A stretch of 52,724 nt of DNA from CABZJG01 sp965659715 (GCA_965659715.1 CBFHXE010000010.1:1-52724), one strand, 5' to 3'; shown: positions 26,428 through 34,516, counted from the stretch's first letter. The notes: a model not told the origin generated them from the sequence alone. Numbers and translations are program-made.

Positions 26428-27537
26428 TTAGTTACCAGCTTTGAAGTTGGTCCAAGTTCTGGTTTCCATGCGGTCAACTTTTGGTCCCAAAACTGCAGAT
26501 GTATACATATTGTCGATCTGCGCGCTTGTTGGGAAGGCCGCCGGGCTAGAAGTGACTTCCTCATCAACCATTGGTTTTGCGGCTAGGTTAGCCGTCGCAT
26601 ACCATGTATAATTACTGTCAGCTGCCCCAACTTCGGGACGCATCATGTAATTTAGGAACAAATGCGCATCTTCCACATTGCTTGCGTCCGCTGGAATTAG
26701 CCAGCCATCGATCCACAATTGTGCTGCATTTTCGCCCTCAGGAAGGAAGAAATCGAGAACCACGCCAGTGTTTGCCTCTGCGGCACCTGCCATTGCCAAT
26801 AGGCCATCTGGACCCCAAGTCACAGCGACACAGAATTCTTTCTGAGGCATTCTTTGGTAGGCATAGTTATCAAAAGTTTTTACGTAAGGACGAATTGCCG
26901 CCAGCATTTCACCGGCTTTATCGTAGTCAGCTTTGTCTTTTGTATTTGGATCAAGCCCAAGATAGCCCAGTGCCATTGGCACAACATCACCCGGCGAGTC
27001 GAGGAATGAAACGCCACATTTGGCCAGTTCTTTCATATGCGTCGGATCGAAAATCATATCCATCGAACCGATAGGTGCATCCGGATATGTTTCCAGAACC
27101 AGTTCTTTGTTATAGGTCACACCATGCGAGCCCCACATGTAGGGCACAAAATGTTGGTTGCCAGGATCCCACTCGCTCGCGAGTTGTTCCATGATTGCCG
27201 GATCCATATTTTTCACATTGTCCAGCTTTGACATATCTAGCGGCGCAACGATCCCTGCTGAGATAAGGCGCGCGGTCATGCTGCCCGAGTGACTGACAAC
27301 GTCATATCCGCTGTTACCCGCCAGCAATTTTGCATCAATGGTTTCGGCGGAATCATAGGTATCATAAATGACTTTGATCCCGTATTCGGCTTCAAAGTTG
27401 GCGATGGTTTCCTCGCCAATATATTCCGCCCAGTTGGTGACCTTTAGAACGCGCTCTTCTGAAATTGCCTGTCCGCCGGTAAGTGCACCAATTGCGGCAA
27501 GGCATGCCAGCATTTTTGAGTGGCTTATATTTTTCAT
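26428..27537 (-). CDS. Periplasmic polyamine-binding protein, PotF/SpuD-like
   Basis: Secreted binding protein of 369 residues with a signal peptide of about 24 residues. The family start 'VLKVTNWAEYIGEETIANFE' aligns with PotF/SpuD, where the Ser-Asp pair after Trp contacts the polyamine; here it reads Ala-Glu, a conservative change that may alter ligand choice. 'YDVVSHSGSMTARLISAG' and 'PYMWGSHGVTYN' are also family features. It is the first gene of the operon that continues into the permeases and dehydrogenases. The ligand is likely a di- or polycation. Confidence 0.88.
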   Translation of the reverse strand: MKNISHSKMLACLAAIGALTGGQAISEERVLKVTNWAEYIGEETIANFEAEYGIKVIYDTYDSAETIDAKLLAGNSGYDVVSHSGSMTARLISAGIVAPLDMSKLDNVKNMDPAIMEQLASEWDPGNQHFVPYMWGSHGVTYNKELVLETYPDAPIGSMDMIFDPTHMKELAKCGVSFLDSPGDVVPMALGYLGLDPNTKDKADYDKAGEMLAAIRPYVKTFDNYAYQRMPQKEFCVAVTWGPDGLLAMAGAAEANTGVVLDFFLPEGENAAQLWIDGWLIPADASNVEDAHLFLNYMMRPEVGAADSNYTWYATANLAAKPMVDEEVTSSPAAFPTSAQIDNMYTSAVLGPKVDRMETRTWTNFKAGN

Positions 27538-27722
27538 ACTTTACTTCCTCTCTGTTGATCTACGATACCCAGTTTATGAGCTCGTACACTTAATCCACGC
27601 TTTTTTAACCACACCAAAAGTGAGTGATATAGTTTTGAGCGGGCGTGAAATGTTCTTTCCTTAAAGCTTGACTAATTGAACACTCCCTAAGAGGCTATTC
27701 TGGTTAAACTAAATGTGTCAAG

Positions 27723-27742
27723 CAGCTAAGGGCATAGCTGCA
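27723..27742. promoter_or_regulatory. Inverted repeat in the divergent amine-cluster control region
   Basis: A 7-bp inverted repeat, GCAGCTA and TAGCTGC, separated by AGGGCA, sits in the 288-base gap between the divergent transporter and cupin/dehydrogenase transcripts. A related half-site, GCAGCTGA, recurs at 27791. This spacing suits a dimeric regulator controlling both directions. No regulator gene lies in the cluster. The rest of 27538-27825 shows no gene; a GAAAGGA ribosome site serves the cupin gene. Confidence 0.4.
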
Positions 27743-27825
27743 ATCAATTCTGCCGAGGGAAACTTCTTCTATAGGGTATTGATACGATCGGCAGCTGAAG
27801 TCGCAAGTTAGAAAGGACTGTCGCA

Positions 27826-28590
27826 ATGGAAAGCTGTAAAATTATTCCACTCGAACACGATGGCCCTGCTGGTATAGGTTTGTCGATGCTAGACCTCGAT
27901 GCTGATGACTTTCAATCGGATTTACCAGAACAATACTGGCATCTTTATCATGAAAACATGTCGCTCAATCTAATCGTTGGTGTTTGGACCACGACAAGTA
28001 TGCAAGAAAAGTTTGGCCCCTATCCCGGTGATGAATTTATGTGCATCCTAGAGGGTCAAGTCGAAATGATTGATCGAGAGGGTGAAAAGACCCTGATTAA
28101 AGAGGGCCAAACATTTTGTGTTCGAAACGGGGTTCCAGTATCTTGGAAACAAAATGGGTTCTTAAGGAAATTTTTCATAACCTACAGTCCGCAAACTCAA
28201 GAGGGCAATAGTCCGTCTTCAGATGAAACGGGCGTATTTGTCCTAGACCAAGAGGAACTGAGCGCGAAATTGCAAAATCTTGATACGCCGTTTCCTTATG
28301 GGGTTGAAAGCACCCAGCCGATGCAAAAAAATGCAACCCTGTTTGTCAACGATACTGGAAACATGCGCGTTGGAATGTGGAAAAGCACGCCGTTTAAAAC
28401 TGTGATGCAAGCCTTCCCAGTCAACGAATTCGTGCAACTGCTTGAGGGCGAAATTTGCATCACTGAGCAGGCAGGAAGAAAACATGAATTTTCGCCCGGG
28501 GATGTATTTTTTGTCCCTCAAGGGACGATATGCTCTTGGCATTTCAAGGGGGATGTATGTAAATTCTACTGCCGCATTGACGGGGATTGA
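27826..28590 (+). CDS. Tandem cupin protein (EutQ/DUF861-like repeats)
   Basis: Protein of 254 residues with two cupin domains of about 110 residues each. Each holds a 'GxW...E/F...LEG' core: 'IVGVWTTTSMQEKFGPYPGD' then 'CILEGQVEMID' in the first, and 'RVGMWKSTPFKTVMQAFPVN' then 'QLLEGEICITE' in the second. The usual metal-binding His residues are mostly absent, so it may bind a ligand rather than do metal catalysis. It starts the plus-strand transcript of the amine cluster and is followed 112 bases later by dehydrogenase paralogue 3. Exact role unknown. Confidence 0.78.
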   Translation: MESCKIIPLEHDGPAGIGLSMLDLDADDFQSDLPEQYWHLYHENMSLNLIVGVWTTTSMQEKFGPYPGDEFMCILEGQVEMIDREGEKTLIKEGQTFCVRNGVPVSWKQNGFLRKFFITYSPQTQEGNSPSSDETGVFVLDQEELSAKLQNLDTPFPYGVESTQPMQKNATLFVNDTGNMRVGMWKSTPFKTVMQAFPVNEFVQLLEGEICITEQAGRKHEFSPGDVFFVPQGTICSWHFKGDVCKFYCRIDGD

Positions 28591-28702
28591 CAAGCCGCGG
28601 GTCCCCGATGTTTCCTTGGTAAACTGAAAATAAAATATCAACTTCAGGCAAGGCGTCGAAATAGCGACAGCGTTTGGCCAGGTTCACGGGGTAATTTTGT
28701 TA

Positions 28703-30802
28703 ATGAGTACGAATATGTCACCTGATGAAAATCATAAAATCCTTTTTGAACCGGTAAGAATTGGCCCCAAAACTACCAAGAACAGGTTTTATCAAGTGCC
28801 GCATTGCAATGGGATGGGACATCGCTGGCCGCGCACAATGGCGGAAATGCGCGGGGTTAAAGCAGAAGGCGGTTGGGCAGTTGTCTGCACCGAAGAATGC
28901 TCAATTCACCCCACCAGTGACCTTACACCAGCAACGTTGATGCGGCTATGGGATGACAGTGATCTTCCGGTGCATGAACTGATGGTAAATAAAGTCCACG
29001 AGCATGATGCCCTTGCGGGCATTCAACTAGTCCACAATGGCCTTTCGGTCAGTAACTATTTATCGCGGATGCCGGCTCTTGCCCCCTCTGCGGCCCCAAC
29101 CGAAACATCCAATTCGACCCAAGCCAGAGGCATGGATAAGTCTGACATCAAGGCATTGCGAGGCTGGTTTCGCGATGCAGCCCTGCGTTCGCGGCGGGCT
29201 GGCTATGACATCATTTATGTCTATGCCGCGCATGGCATCATGACACTCCTATTCCAGTTTTTGTTGAAACGCTTCAATCAGCGCACGGACGAATATGGCG
29301 GCAATCTGACCAATCGGGTGCGATTATTGCGCGAAGTTTTAGAAGATACAAAAGATGCTGTTGGGCATGACTGCGCAATCGCGCTCAGGTTTGCAGTGGA
29401 TGAACTGCTTGGCGAAAACGGCATGCACATGGCGGAAGCTGAAGATATCGTTGGGTCTTTGGCCGAACTGCCCGATTTATGGGACGTGAATGTGGCCGAT
29501 TGGGCAAATGACTCGCTGCCCTCACGGTTTGGCAATGAAGGATCGCAAGAAGAATACATAAAATTTGTCAAGCAAACCACAAGCAAGCCGGTTGTGGGGG
29601 TCGGGCGCTTTACTTCGCCTGACACAATGGTATCGCAGATTAAGCGCGGTGTTCTTGACCTTATCGGGGCCGCACGGCCGTCGATTGCAGATCCCTTTTT
29701 ACCACATAAAATTCAGCAAGGCAGATCCGATGAAATAAGAGAGTGCATTGGATGCAACATGTGCACGTCGGGCGATTTTGTGGCCTATCCTATGCGGTGT
29801 ACTCAAAATCCGACAATGGGTGAAGAGTGGCGCAAAGGCTGGCACCCCGAGAAAATATCTAAAGCGGCTTCAAGCGACAGTGTTTTGGTGGTTGGCGGCG
29901 GACCTTCAGGCCTTGAAGCCGCGTTGGCGCTGTCGAACCGGGGGTATGATGTCACCCTAGCAGAGGCGGCATCCGAACTTGGGGGCCGCGTTCTTCAAGA
30001 AACCTCGTTAAAGCCATTGGCTGAGTGGAAGCGGGTTTCAGATCATAGAACTTATATGCTTTCAACGCGCAGCAATGTTGAAACTTACGTCGATAGCGCC
30101 TTAACCGCCGAGCAAGTGCTCGAGCTGGGATGCACCCATATTGCTGTTGCAACAGGCGCACGCTGGCAGACCAACTTTGTTGGTGCGCACCACCGCCGTC
30201 CAATTGTGGGCGCACCGCCTGAAATGGTTCTGGCCCCCGAAACAATTTTTTCTGGCGCGGCAGTCTCGGGCAAAGTGATGGTGTATGATGATGATCATTA
30301 CTATCTGGCAAGTGCGATTGCCGAGCACCTTGCCCAAGCGGGGTGTGAAGTAGTGTTGGTGACACCAGACGCAGATATCGCAAGCTGGACCCATAACACG
30401 CTTGAGAACGCACATATTCAAACCAAGCTTCGCGAACTTGGCGTTACCATTATTTGCAATCACGCTGTGAAATCGGTGAACCAGAAATCGGTGACATTAG
30501 AGTGCGTTTATATTGGCGCTGAAACAGCAGTAGATATCGATGCCATTATACCAGTGACTTCGCGCAAAAGCACCGATGGTCTATATATCGAGCTAAGTGA
30601 AATTACACAGCAGTGGTCAGATCATGGGGTTCAATCAGTGACAAGAATTGGCGATAGTTTCGCTCCGGGAACAATCGCCATGGCGGTATACTCTGGACAC
30701 GCATATGCGCGGAATATGGACGCCCCAGCGGATCATCAGATGCTCTTTAAAAGGGAAAATGACTTTGATATTCACAAGTTTTCAGAAAGCGCAGGCCTAT
30801 GA
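28703..30802 (+). CDS. Trimethylamine dehydrogenase-family flavoprotein, paralogue 3 (altered active site)
   Basis: About 699 residues. Start chosen at ATG 28703 (MSTNMSPD), with GGGG upstream. The flavin-linking Cys in 'FYQVPHCNG', catalytic 'VYVYAAHG' and 4Fe-4S cysteines ('CIGCNMC', 'MRCTQNP') are kept. The substrate pocket differs from the other two: the Tyr60 position is Glu ('VCTEECS') and the Trp355 position is Asp, while Trp264 and Asp267 appear kept in 'DWANDSLPSRF'. The pattern suggests a more cationic or multi-amine substrate. Its stop overlaps the next oxidase gene by 4 bases, so the two enzymes are translationally coupled. Confidence 0.85.
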   Translation: MSTNMSPDENHKILFEPVRIGPKTTKNRFYQVPHCNGMGHRWPRTMAEMRGVKAEGGWAVVCTEECSIHPTSDLTPATLMRLWDDSDLPVHELMVNKVHEHDALAGIQLVHNGLSVSNYLSRMPALAPSAAPTETSNSTQARGMDKSDIKALRGWFRDAALRSRRAGYDIIYVYAAHGIMTLLFQFLLKRFNQRTDEYGGNLTNRVRLLREVLEDTKDAVGHDCAIALRFAVDELLGENGMHMAEAEDIVGSLAELPDLWDVNVADWANDSLPSRFGNEGSQEEYIKFVKQTTSKPVVGVGRFTSPDTMVSQIKRGVLDLIGAARPSIADPFLPHKIQQGRSDEIRECIGCNMCTSGDFVAYPMRCTQNPTMGEEWRKGWHPEKISKAASSDSVLVVGGGPSGLEAALALSNRGYDVTLAEAASELGGRVLQETSLKPLAEWKRVSDHRTYMLSTRSNVETYVDSALTAEQVLELGCTHIAVATGARWQTNFVGAHHRRPIVGAPPEMVLAPETIFSGAAVSGKVMVYDDDHYYLASAIAEHLAQAGCEVVLVTPDADIASWTHNTLENAHIQTKLRELGVTIICNHAVKSVNQKSVTLECVYIGAETAVDIDAIIPVTSRKSTDGLYIELSEITQQWSDHGVQSVTRIGDSFAPGTIAMAVYSGHAYARNMDAPADHQMLFKRENDFDIHKFSESAGL

Positions 30803-32109
30803 CCGACACAAATGCGTGGTACAATTCTTCTTGCCATATTGATACGTCGCTTTGGGGCGTGACCTCAAAAAGAACAGATGACTATGCGGTTTTGGAAGAG
30901 GAAGTCACAGCCGATGTTGCGGTTATCGGGGCTGGCTTTTGTGGGCTTTCAACCGCGTTGCACTTGTCTGAGCGCGGTAAAAAAGTAACCGTTATAGATG
31001 CGCATGAACCCGGTTGGGGCGCGTCTGGGCGAAACGGCGGGCAAGTTATCCCGGGCCTTAAAATCATGCCTGATGAAATACTTGCGCGGTTTGGGCCTGA
31101 AAGGGGCGATCAGATTATAAAAGCTGTGGGGCAGGCACCGGCCGTTCTTTATGATGTTGTAGACAAATATAAAATTGAGTGTGATCTGCAAAAAACAGGC
31201 TGGATACAGCTCGCCAAAGGTCCCAAGGGCGCAGAAACAATCAAAGCCCATCTTGCACAATGGGGTGCAAGGGATGTTGATGTGCGCCAGCTTGATCGGG
31301 ACCAAATTCCTTCACTGGTTGGAACCGATGCCTATTATATGGGCCTGCTGGATAAAAGAGGCGGCACTCTGCATCCGCTAAAATATGCAAGAGGTCTGGC
31401 GAAAGCCTGCAGGTCCAATGGGGTTCGTATTTATAAAGACAGCCCGGCTTTATCGCTTGAACGGGTCGATAAAATTTGGGTGGTTCATAGCTCGAAAGGG
31501 CGGGTTAAAGCAGAAACCATAGTGGTCTGTACCAATGGCTATACGGGCAATATGTGGCCAGGCCTTTCAAAATCACTGGTGCCGGTGCTGACAGGTGTGG
31601 TGGCGACCAATCCGCTGCCAAACGAGCTTTGCGACAAAATTTTGCCAGACCGCCAAGGGGTGGCGGACACCCAAAGACTGTTATCTTGGTTCGGGCTTGA
31701 TGCGCAAAACCGTCTTATCTTTGGCAGCCGCACCAACGCACAAATAGAAGCAATTGACCAAAATAAGTTCTCCTTTGGAATTCGGCGTCTATATGAAATT
31801 TTCCCCGAAGTAAAAGGCATTGAATTAAAGCACTTATGGACCGGACGGGTTGCCTTAACCCTGGATCACGTTCCCCATATTCACAAATTGGCCGATGGTA
31901 TATTCTGTGGGCTTGGCTTTAACGGTCGTGGGGTTGCCATGACAACCACATTTGGGAAAATTCTTGCCAAGCACTGTTTGGGCGAAATTGAGGACAATGA
32001 ATTTCTGCCTATTTCACCAGTAAAAAAAGTTCCTCTTAATCAGTTTAGAGGCAGTGGCATTACCATTGCTCTTACGTGGAAGCGAATGATGGACACGTTG
32101 CAACCCTAA
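30799..32109 (+). CDS. FAD-dependent amine oxidase, PuuB/DAO family
   Basis: Flavoenzyme of 436 residues of the D-amino-acid-oxidase fold, closest in feel to gamma-glutamylputrescine oxidase (PuuB) and related N-substituted amine oxidases. The Rossmann motif 'VIGAGFCGLS' sits at residues 42-51, followed by 'GWGASGRNGGQV', a PuuB-type flavin loop. The C-terminal FAD motif is 'GIFCGLGFNGRGVAMTTTFG'. No gamma-glutamylputrescine synthetase (PuuA) is seen in the window, so the substrate may be a free or methylated amine. It overlaps dehydrogenase paralogue 3 by 4 bases. Confidence 0.85.
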   Translation: MTDTNAWYNSSCHIDTSLWGVTSKRTDDYAVLEEEVTADVAVIGAGFCGLSTALHLSERGKKVTVIDAHEPGWGASGRNGGQVIPGLKIMPDEILARFGPERGDQIIKAVGQAPAVLYDVVDKYKIECDLQKTGWIQLAKGPKGAETIKAHLAQWGARDVDVRQLDRDQIPSLVGTDAYYMGLLDKRGGTLHPLKYARGLAKACRSNGVRIYKDSPALSLERVDKIWVVHSSKGRVKAETIVVCTNGYTGNMWPGLSKSLVPVLTGVVATNPLPNELCDKILPDRQGVADTQRLLSWFGLDAQNRLIFGSRTNAQIEAIDQNKFSFGIRRLYEIFPEVKGIELKHLWTGRVALTLDHVPHIHKLADGIFCGLGFNGRGVAMTTTFGKILAKHCLGEIEDNEFLPISPVKKVPLNQFRGSGITIALTWKRMMDTLQP

Positions 32110-32127
32110 CCAAAAGGGTCTGGAAGC

Positions 32128-32490
32128 CTAATCGGGTGGCTCTTCTGAATGCTCAGAAAAGACAACGACAATGCAGCCTTTTTCCGAGTGCGAATTATGC
32201 TCGCTTCCGGGGGCAAGCCAAACCACATCGCCGGCTTTGTAGATTGATCCATCATGATCTCTCAGCTCGCCCTCGATGACATAAAATTCTTCTGCACCGC
32301 CGTGGCGATGCGGCGCAGAGCTTGCGCCGGGTTCCATTTTATAAATATAGAAGCCCAAATTTGGTGGCATATCGGGGTTGAGCTTTAGAAAAGAAGTGCC
32401 CTTTTCACCGGTTTTTTCCGGATCATAGGGTGTGAACTTGGCGTCTTTGATGTTGACGACGCGGCGATCTTTCGGGGCTACCGGTTTCAT
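32128..32490 (-). CDS. Small single-domain cupin
   Basis: Cupin_2-type protein of 120 residues. Metal-ligand motif 1 is visible as 'SAPHRHGGAEEFYVIEGEL' (His, His, Glu) and the second motif region includes 'PGSEHNSHSEKG' with His. It could be a small dioxygenase, isomerase or sensor-type cupin. It lies on the minus strand, 62 bases downstream of the Rieske oxygenase gene and convergent with the FAD oxidase, so it is probably co-transcribed with the Rieske gene. Substrate unknown. Confidence 0.8.
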   Translation of the reverse strand: MKPVAPKDRRVVNIKDAKFTPYDPEKTGEKGTSFLKLNPDMPPNLGFYIYKMEPGASSAPHRHGGAEEFYVIEGELRDHDGSIYKAGDVVWLAPGSEHNSHSEKGCIVVVFSEHSEEPPD

Positions 32491-32551
32491 GTCTCATTCA
32501 CCTCAAAGTTCCATTTCTTATGTAAGCCCATTTTGTGCACTGGGCCCCAAT

Positions 32552-33754
32552 TTATGGATTGCTGGCGAGCAGATCCTCATTCATTTCTTCAAGCTTGCCT
32601 GCGGGGGGTTCAGGGGCGTCCAAAATAGGAAAATAAACCCGCAAGGCATCATGGTAACTGCGTACCCCATACTCTAAATCTGACAGTATGATACCGTCAT
32701 ATCCGCTTGAGAAGGCAGCTTCCCAAGTCCACTCAATCAATTGCTCATCTTCTTTCGAGGTATATCGATCTATGCGCATGCTCAAATACCGTGAAAGCCG
32801 TCTTTGCCGGTCTTCGTTCGGAAATTTATACGATGCACCACGTTGAATGGTTTTGCCGTTCTCTATCGGGAATTCCTGATAAAAAATGACCGAGTCTGGA
32901 TAAAGACCAAAAACAAGGTTTGGGAAAACTCCGATATACAGCCAGCAATTTTGATGTTCTTCATCAAGTCCCTGTTTGCAGCTTAGGAGTTTCTTGTAGT
33001 TTTGCACGCTCCATAACCGGCCTTTTCCTTCGCGAAAGGTACCCACAGATCGTGCCGTTCCGTTGGTAAAGGGCTCATCGTGATAGTTCGATCCGAATAG
33101 GTCATGCAAACCCGGATGTGCCAAAGGAACATGGTAGCCTTCGTTGTCAACATCGCGCACACACTTCCAATTTGCGGCGACATCTTCTGTCCAGTACTCA
33201 TCGCCAGAGGGCAAAAGATCGGCCAGTTCATATTGCTCGATCTCGGCATCAAATGGCGCGAGGATTTCACGAATGGAGGGTTGGGGCCCTGGCTTAAATC
33301 TGACAAAGATAAACCCGTTCCAATTTTCCATTTCAATCGGTTTTAAACCATATTTTACCGGATCCAAATCGGGCAAAGAACCGGGTTGCGCTGGGCCCCG
33401 TAATGTCCCGTCAAGATTATAAACCCAACCGTGAAAAGGGCAGATGACTGCTGATTTGCAAGTCCCCGTTTCTTCTGCGACAACCCGGGACCCACGGTGC
33501 CTGCACAAATTGTGAAAGGCGCGTACCCGACCATCTTTGCCGCGAATGATCAATGCGCGCTCACCGACAAAATCACATGTGATGAAATTTCCCGGCTCTG
33601 GGATATCACTTTGGTGACAAATCAATTGCCAATGGCGCCGAAAAAGAAGGTCTTTTTCCTGTTCCAGCAGCTCTTTGTTAAAAAAGCTCCAAGCTGGAAG
33701 CCCACTTCGATCCCAAGAATTTGGGGTTGAAGCTGAGTTATCTTTGGAATTCAT
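32552..33754 (-). CDS. Rieske non-heme iron oxygenase, quaternary-amine type
   Basis: Oxygenase subunit of about 400 residues. I choose ATG 33754 because GGGAGG sits 8 bases upstream; a longer frame to 33772 lacks this. The Rieske 2Fe-2S ligands are C84-R-H86 and C105-P-F-H108. The mononuclear iron histidines are H208 and H213 in 'DNEGYHVPLAH'. Length and layout fit the glycine-betaine/carnitine/stachydrine monooxygenase group, which N-demethylate or cleave quaternary ammonium compounds. No ferredoxin-reductase partner lies in the window. Context suggests action on an N-methylated amine entering the same pathway. Confidence 0.85.
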   Translation of the reverse strand: MNSKDNSASTPNSWDRSGLPAWSFFNKELLEQEKDLLFRRHWQLICHQSDIPEPGNFITCDFVGERALIIRGKDGRVRAFHNLCRHRGSRVVAEETGTCKSAVICPFHGWVYNLDGTLRGPAQPGSLPDLDPVKYGLKPIEMENWNGFIFVRFKPGPQPSIREILAPFDAEIEQYELADLLPSGDEYWTEDVAANWKCVRDVDNEGYHVPLAHPGLHDLFGSNYHDEPFTNGTARSVGTFREGKGRLWSVQNYKKLLSCKQGLDEEHQNCWLYIGVFPNLVFGLYPDSVIFYQEFPIENGKTIQRGASYKFPNEDRQRRLSRYLSMRIDRYTSKEDEQLIEWTWEAAFSSGYDGIILSDLEYGVRSYHDALRVYFPILDAPEPPAGKLEEMNEDLLASNP

Positions 33755-33942
33755 CCTAAGCCTCCCTTGCATAATGGCAATTTATAGCAAGTGTTACTTC
33801 TACGCTCAAATATAAAACCACTACCGTTGCGTAAAGGCAGTTATTCTTGGCGGTTTATTAGATTTAATGGGTGATCAACATTTTATCGAGCAAAGTGATT
33901 CGGGAAAAAACAGCCCAGAACAGACTTAAATTGCTCCCTGCC

Positions 33943-33983
33943 TGTGGAGAACCTATGGATAAGATAAACTAATCTGTGGATAA
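33943..33983 (+). other. Cluster of DnaA-box-like 9-mers
   Basis: TGTGGAGAA (33943), TATGGATAA (33954) and TGTGGATAA (33975) match the DnaA box, in the TGTGGATAA orientation, at 8, 8 and 9 of 9 positions. Start spacings of 11 and 21 bases are close to one and two helical turns, so all would face the same side of DNA. An AT-rich stretch follows. This could be part of a replication origin or a DnaA-titration/regulatory site. The usual origin neighbours (dnaA, parAB, hemE, mnmG) are not seen. Confidence 0.45.
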
Positions 33984-34163
33984 GCCTTAAAAACTCTTAA
34001 ATGCATAATTTTACGTCTTGATTTGATCCCAATCCATGAAAAGATAATCTAAGGATTTCAACTGGGGGGTAATCAAAGATTAAAGCAAGGAAGCCGAGTA
34101 ACATCAGCTAAATTGTGGAAATTAGAGGTTAACCGTTTTCCGAGTTGCTGTTTATATGAGGTT

Positions 34164-34290
34164 CGTCCTACCAGAAGATTAGAGTTCGCTCTGAAAAGCT
34201 GGTGAACAACATATAAGCGGGCTAACGGCTCAGAAGCAGTAGTTATCCTAGGGCGTTCTATAACCTTTAAGGTGGTAGGACGCCCTTTTC
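34164..34290 (+). ncRNA. Candidate structured small RNA with intrinsic terminator
   Basis: CGTCCTACC at 34164-34172 is exactly complementary to GGTAGGACG at 34274-34282, closing a domain of about 119 nucleotides. Inside is a hairpin with a UUCG tetraloop (AGAG-UUCG-CUCU, 34181-34192). The 3' end is a hairpin, AGGGCGT (34250-34256) with ACGCCCT (34280-34286), followed by TTTTC. No protein frame fits. I compared it in mind with 6S, SRP and tmRNA and saw no match. Confidence 0.4.
34250..34290 (+). terminator. Intrinsic terminator, plus strand
   Basis: A hairpin with 7 perfect outer pairs (AGGGCGT/ACGCCCT) and further inner pairing (CTA/TAG, ACC/GGT) closes on a TTTAA loop and is followed by TTTTC. 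No plus-strand protein gene precedes it, which supports an upstream non-coding transcript. Confidence 0.65.
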
Positions 34291-34300
34291 ATTTGAACGG

Positions 34301-34345
34301 GCGCCGAGGCAATCTGGGGGGTATCCTAGATACATGCCTCGGCGC
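34301..34345. repeat. Nested inverted repeat, 11-bp stem
   Basis: GCGCCGAGGCA (34301-34311) pairs perfectly with TGCCTCGGCGC (34335-34345). Within the loop a second hairpin, GTATC-CTA-GATAC, spans 34321-34333. A G-rich internal loop (TCTGGGGG) lies on one side only. There is no T-run after it on the plus strand, so it is not an ordinary terminator. Confidence 0.6.
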
Positions 34346-34516
34346 GGGTTCGTCCTGAGCATCGGATAATTTACCTTGGCCATTTTAGCAACGGCTCAAA
34401 CGCATATTATAGCGCCGGTTGGGTGGCTGTTGCATTTCTGCTGCAGGGCAAGACCTAGGTAAGGGCGCTGCTGCTGTGATTGGCTTAAACCCCCAGCTTT
34501 GCATGTATAGGAAAAT

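Larger units (their letters stand above)
33773..34516. other. 744-base gene-free region
   Basis: No credible protein gene lies here. It holds, in order, an AT-rich upstream region of the Rieske gene, a DnaA-box-like cluster (33943-33983), an AT-rich stretch to about 34110, a structured RNA-like element ending in a terminator (34164-34290), and a nested hairpin (34301-34345). From 34346 to 34516 I see nothing definite. The decamer GTTCGTCCT occurs near both structured elements (34161 and 34349). Confidence 0.6.

Noticed and set aside
34164..34290. 6S RNA, SRP RNA or tmRNA
   Set aside because: Length and sequence lack the hallmarks of these families (no GGAAG-type SRP loop, no tRNA-like end, too short for 6S).
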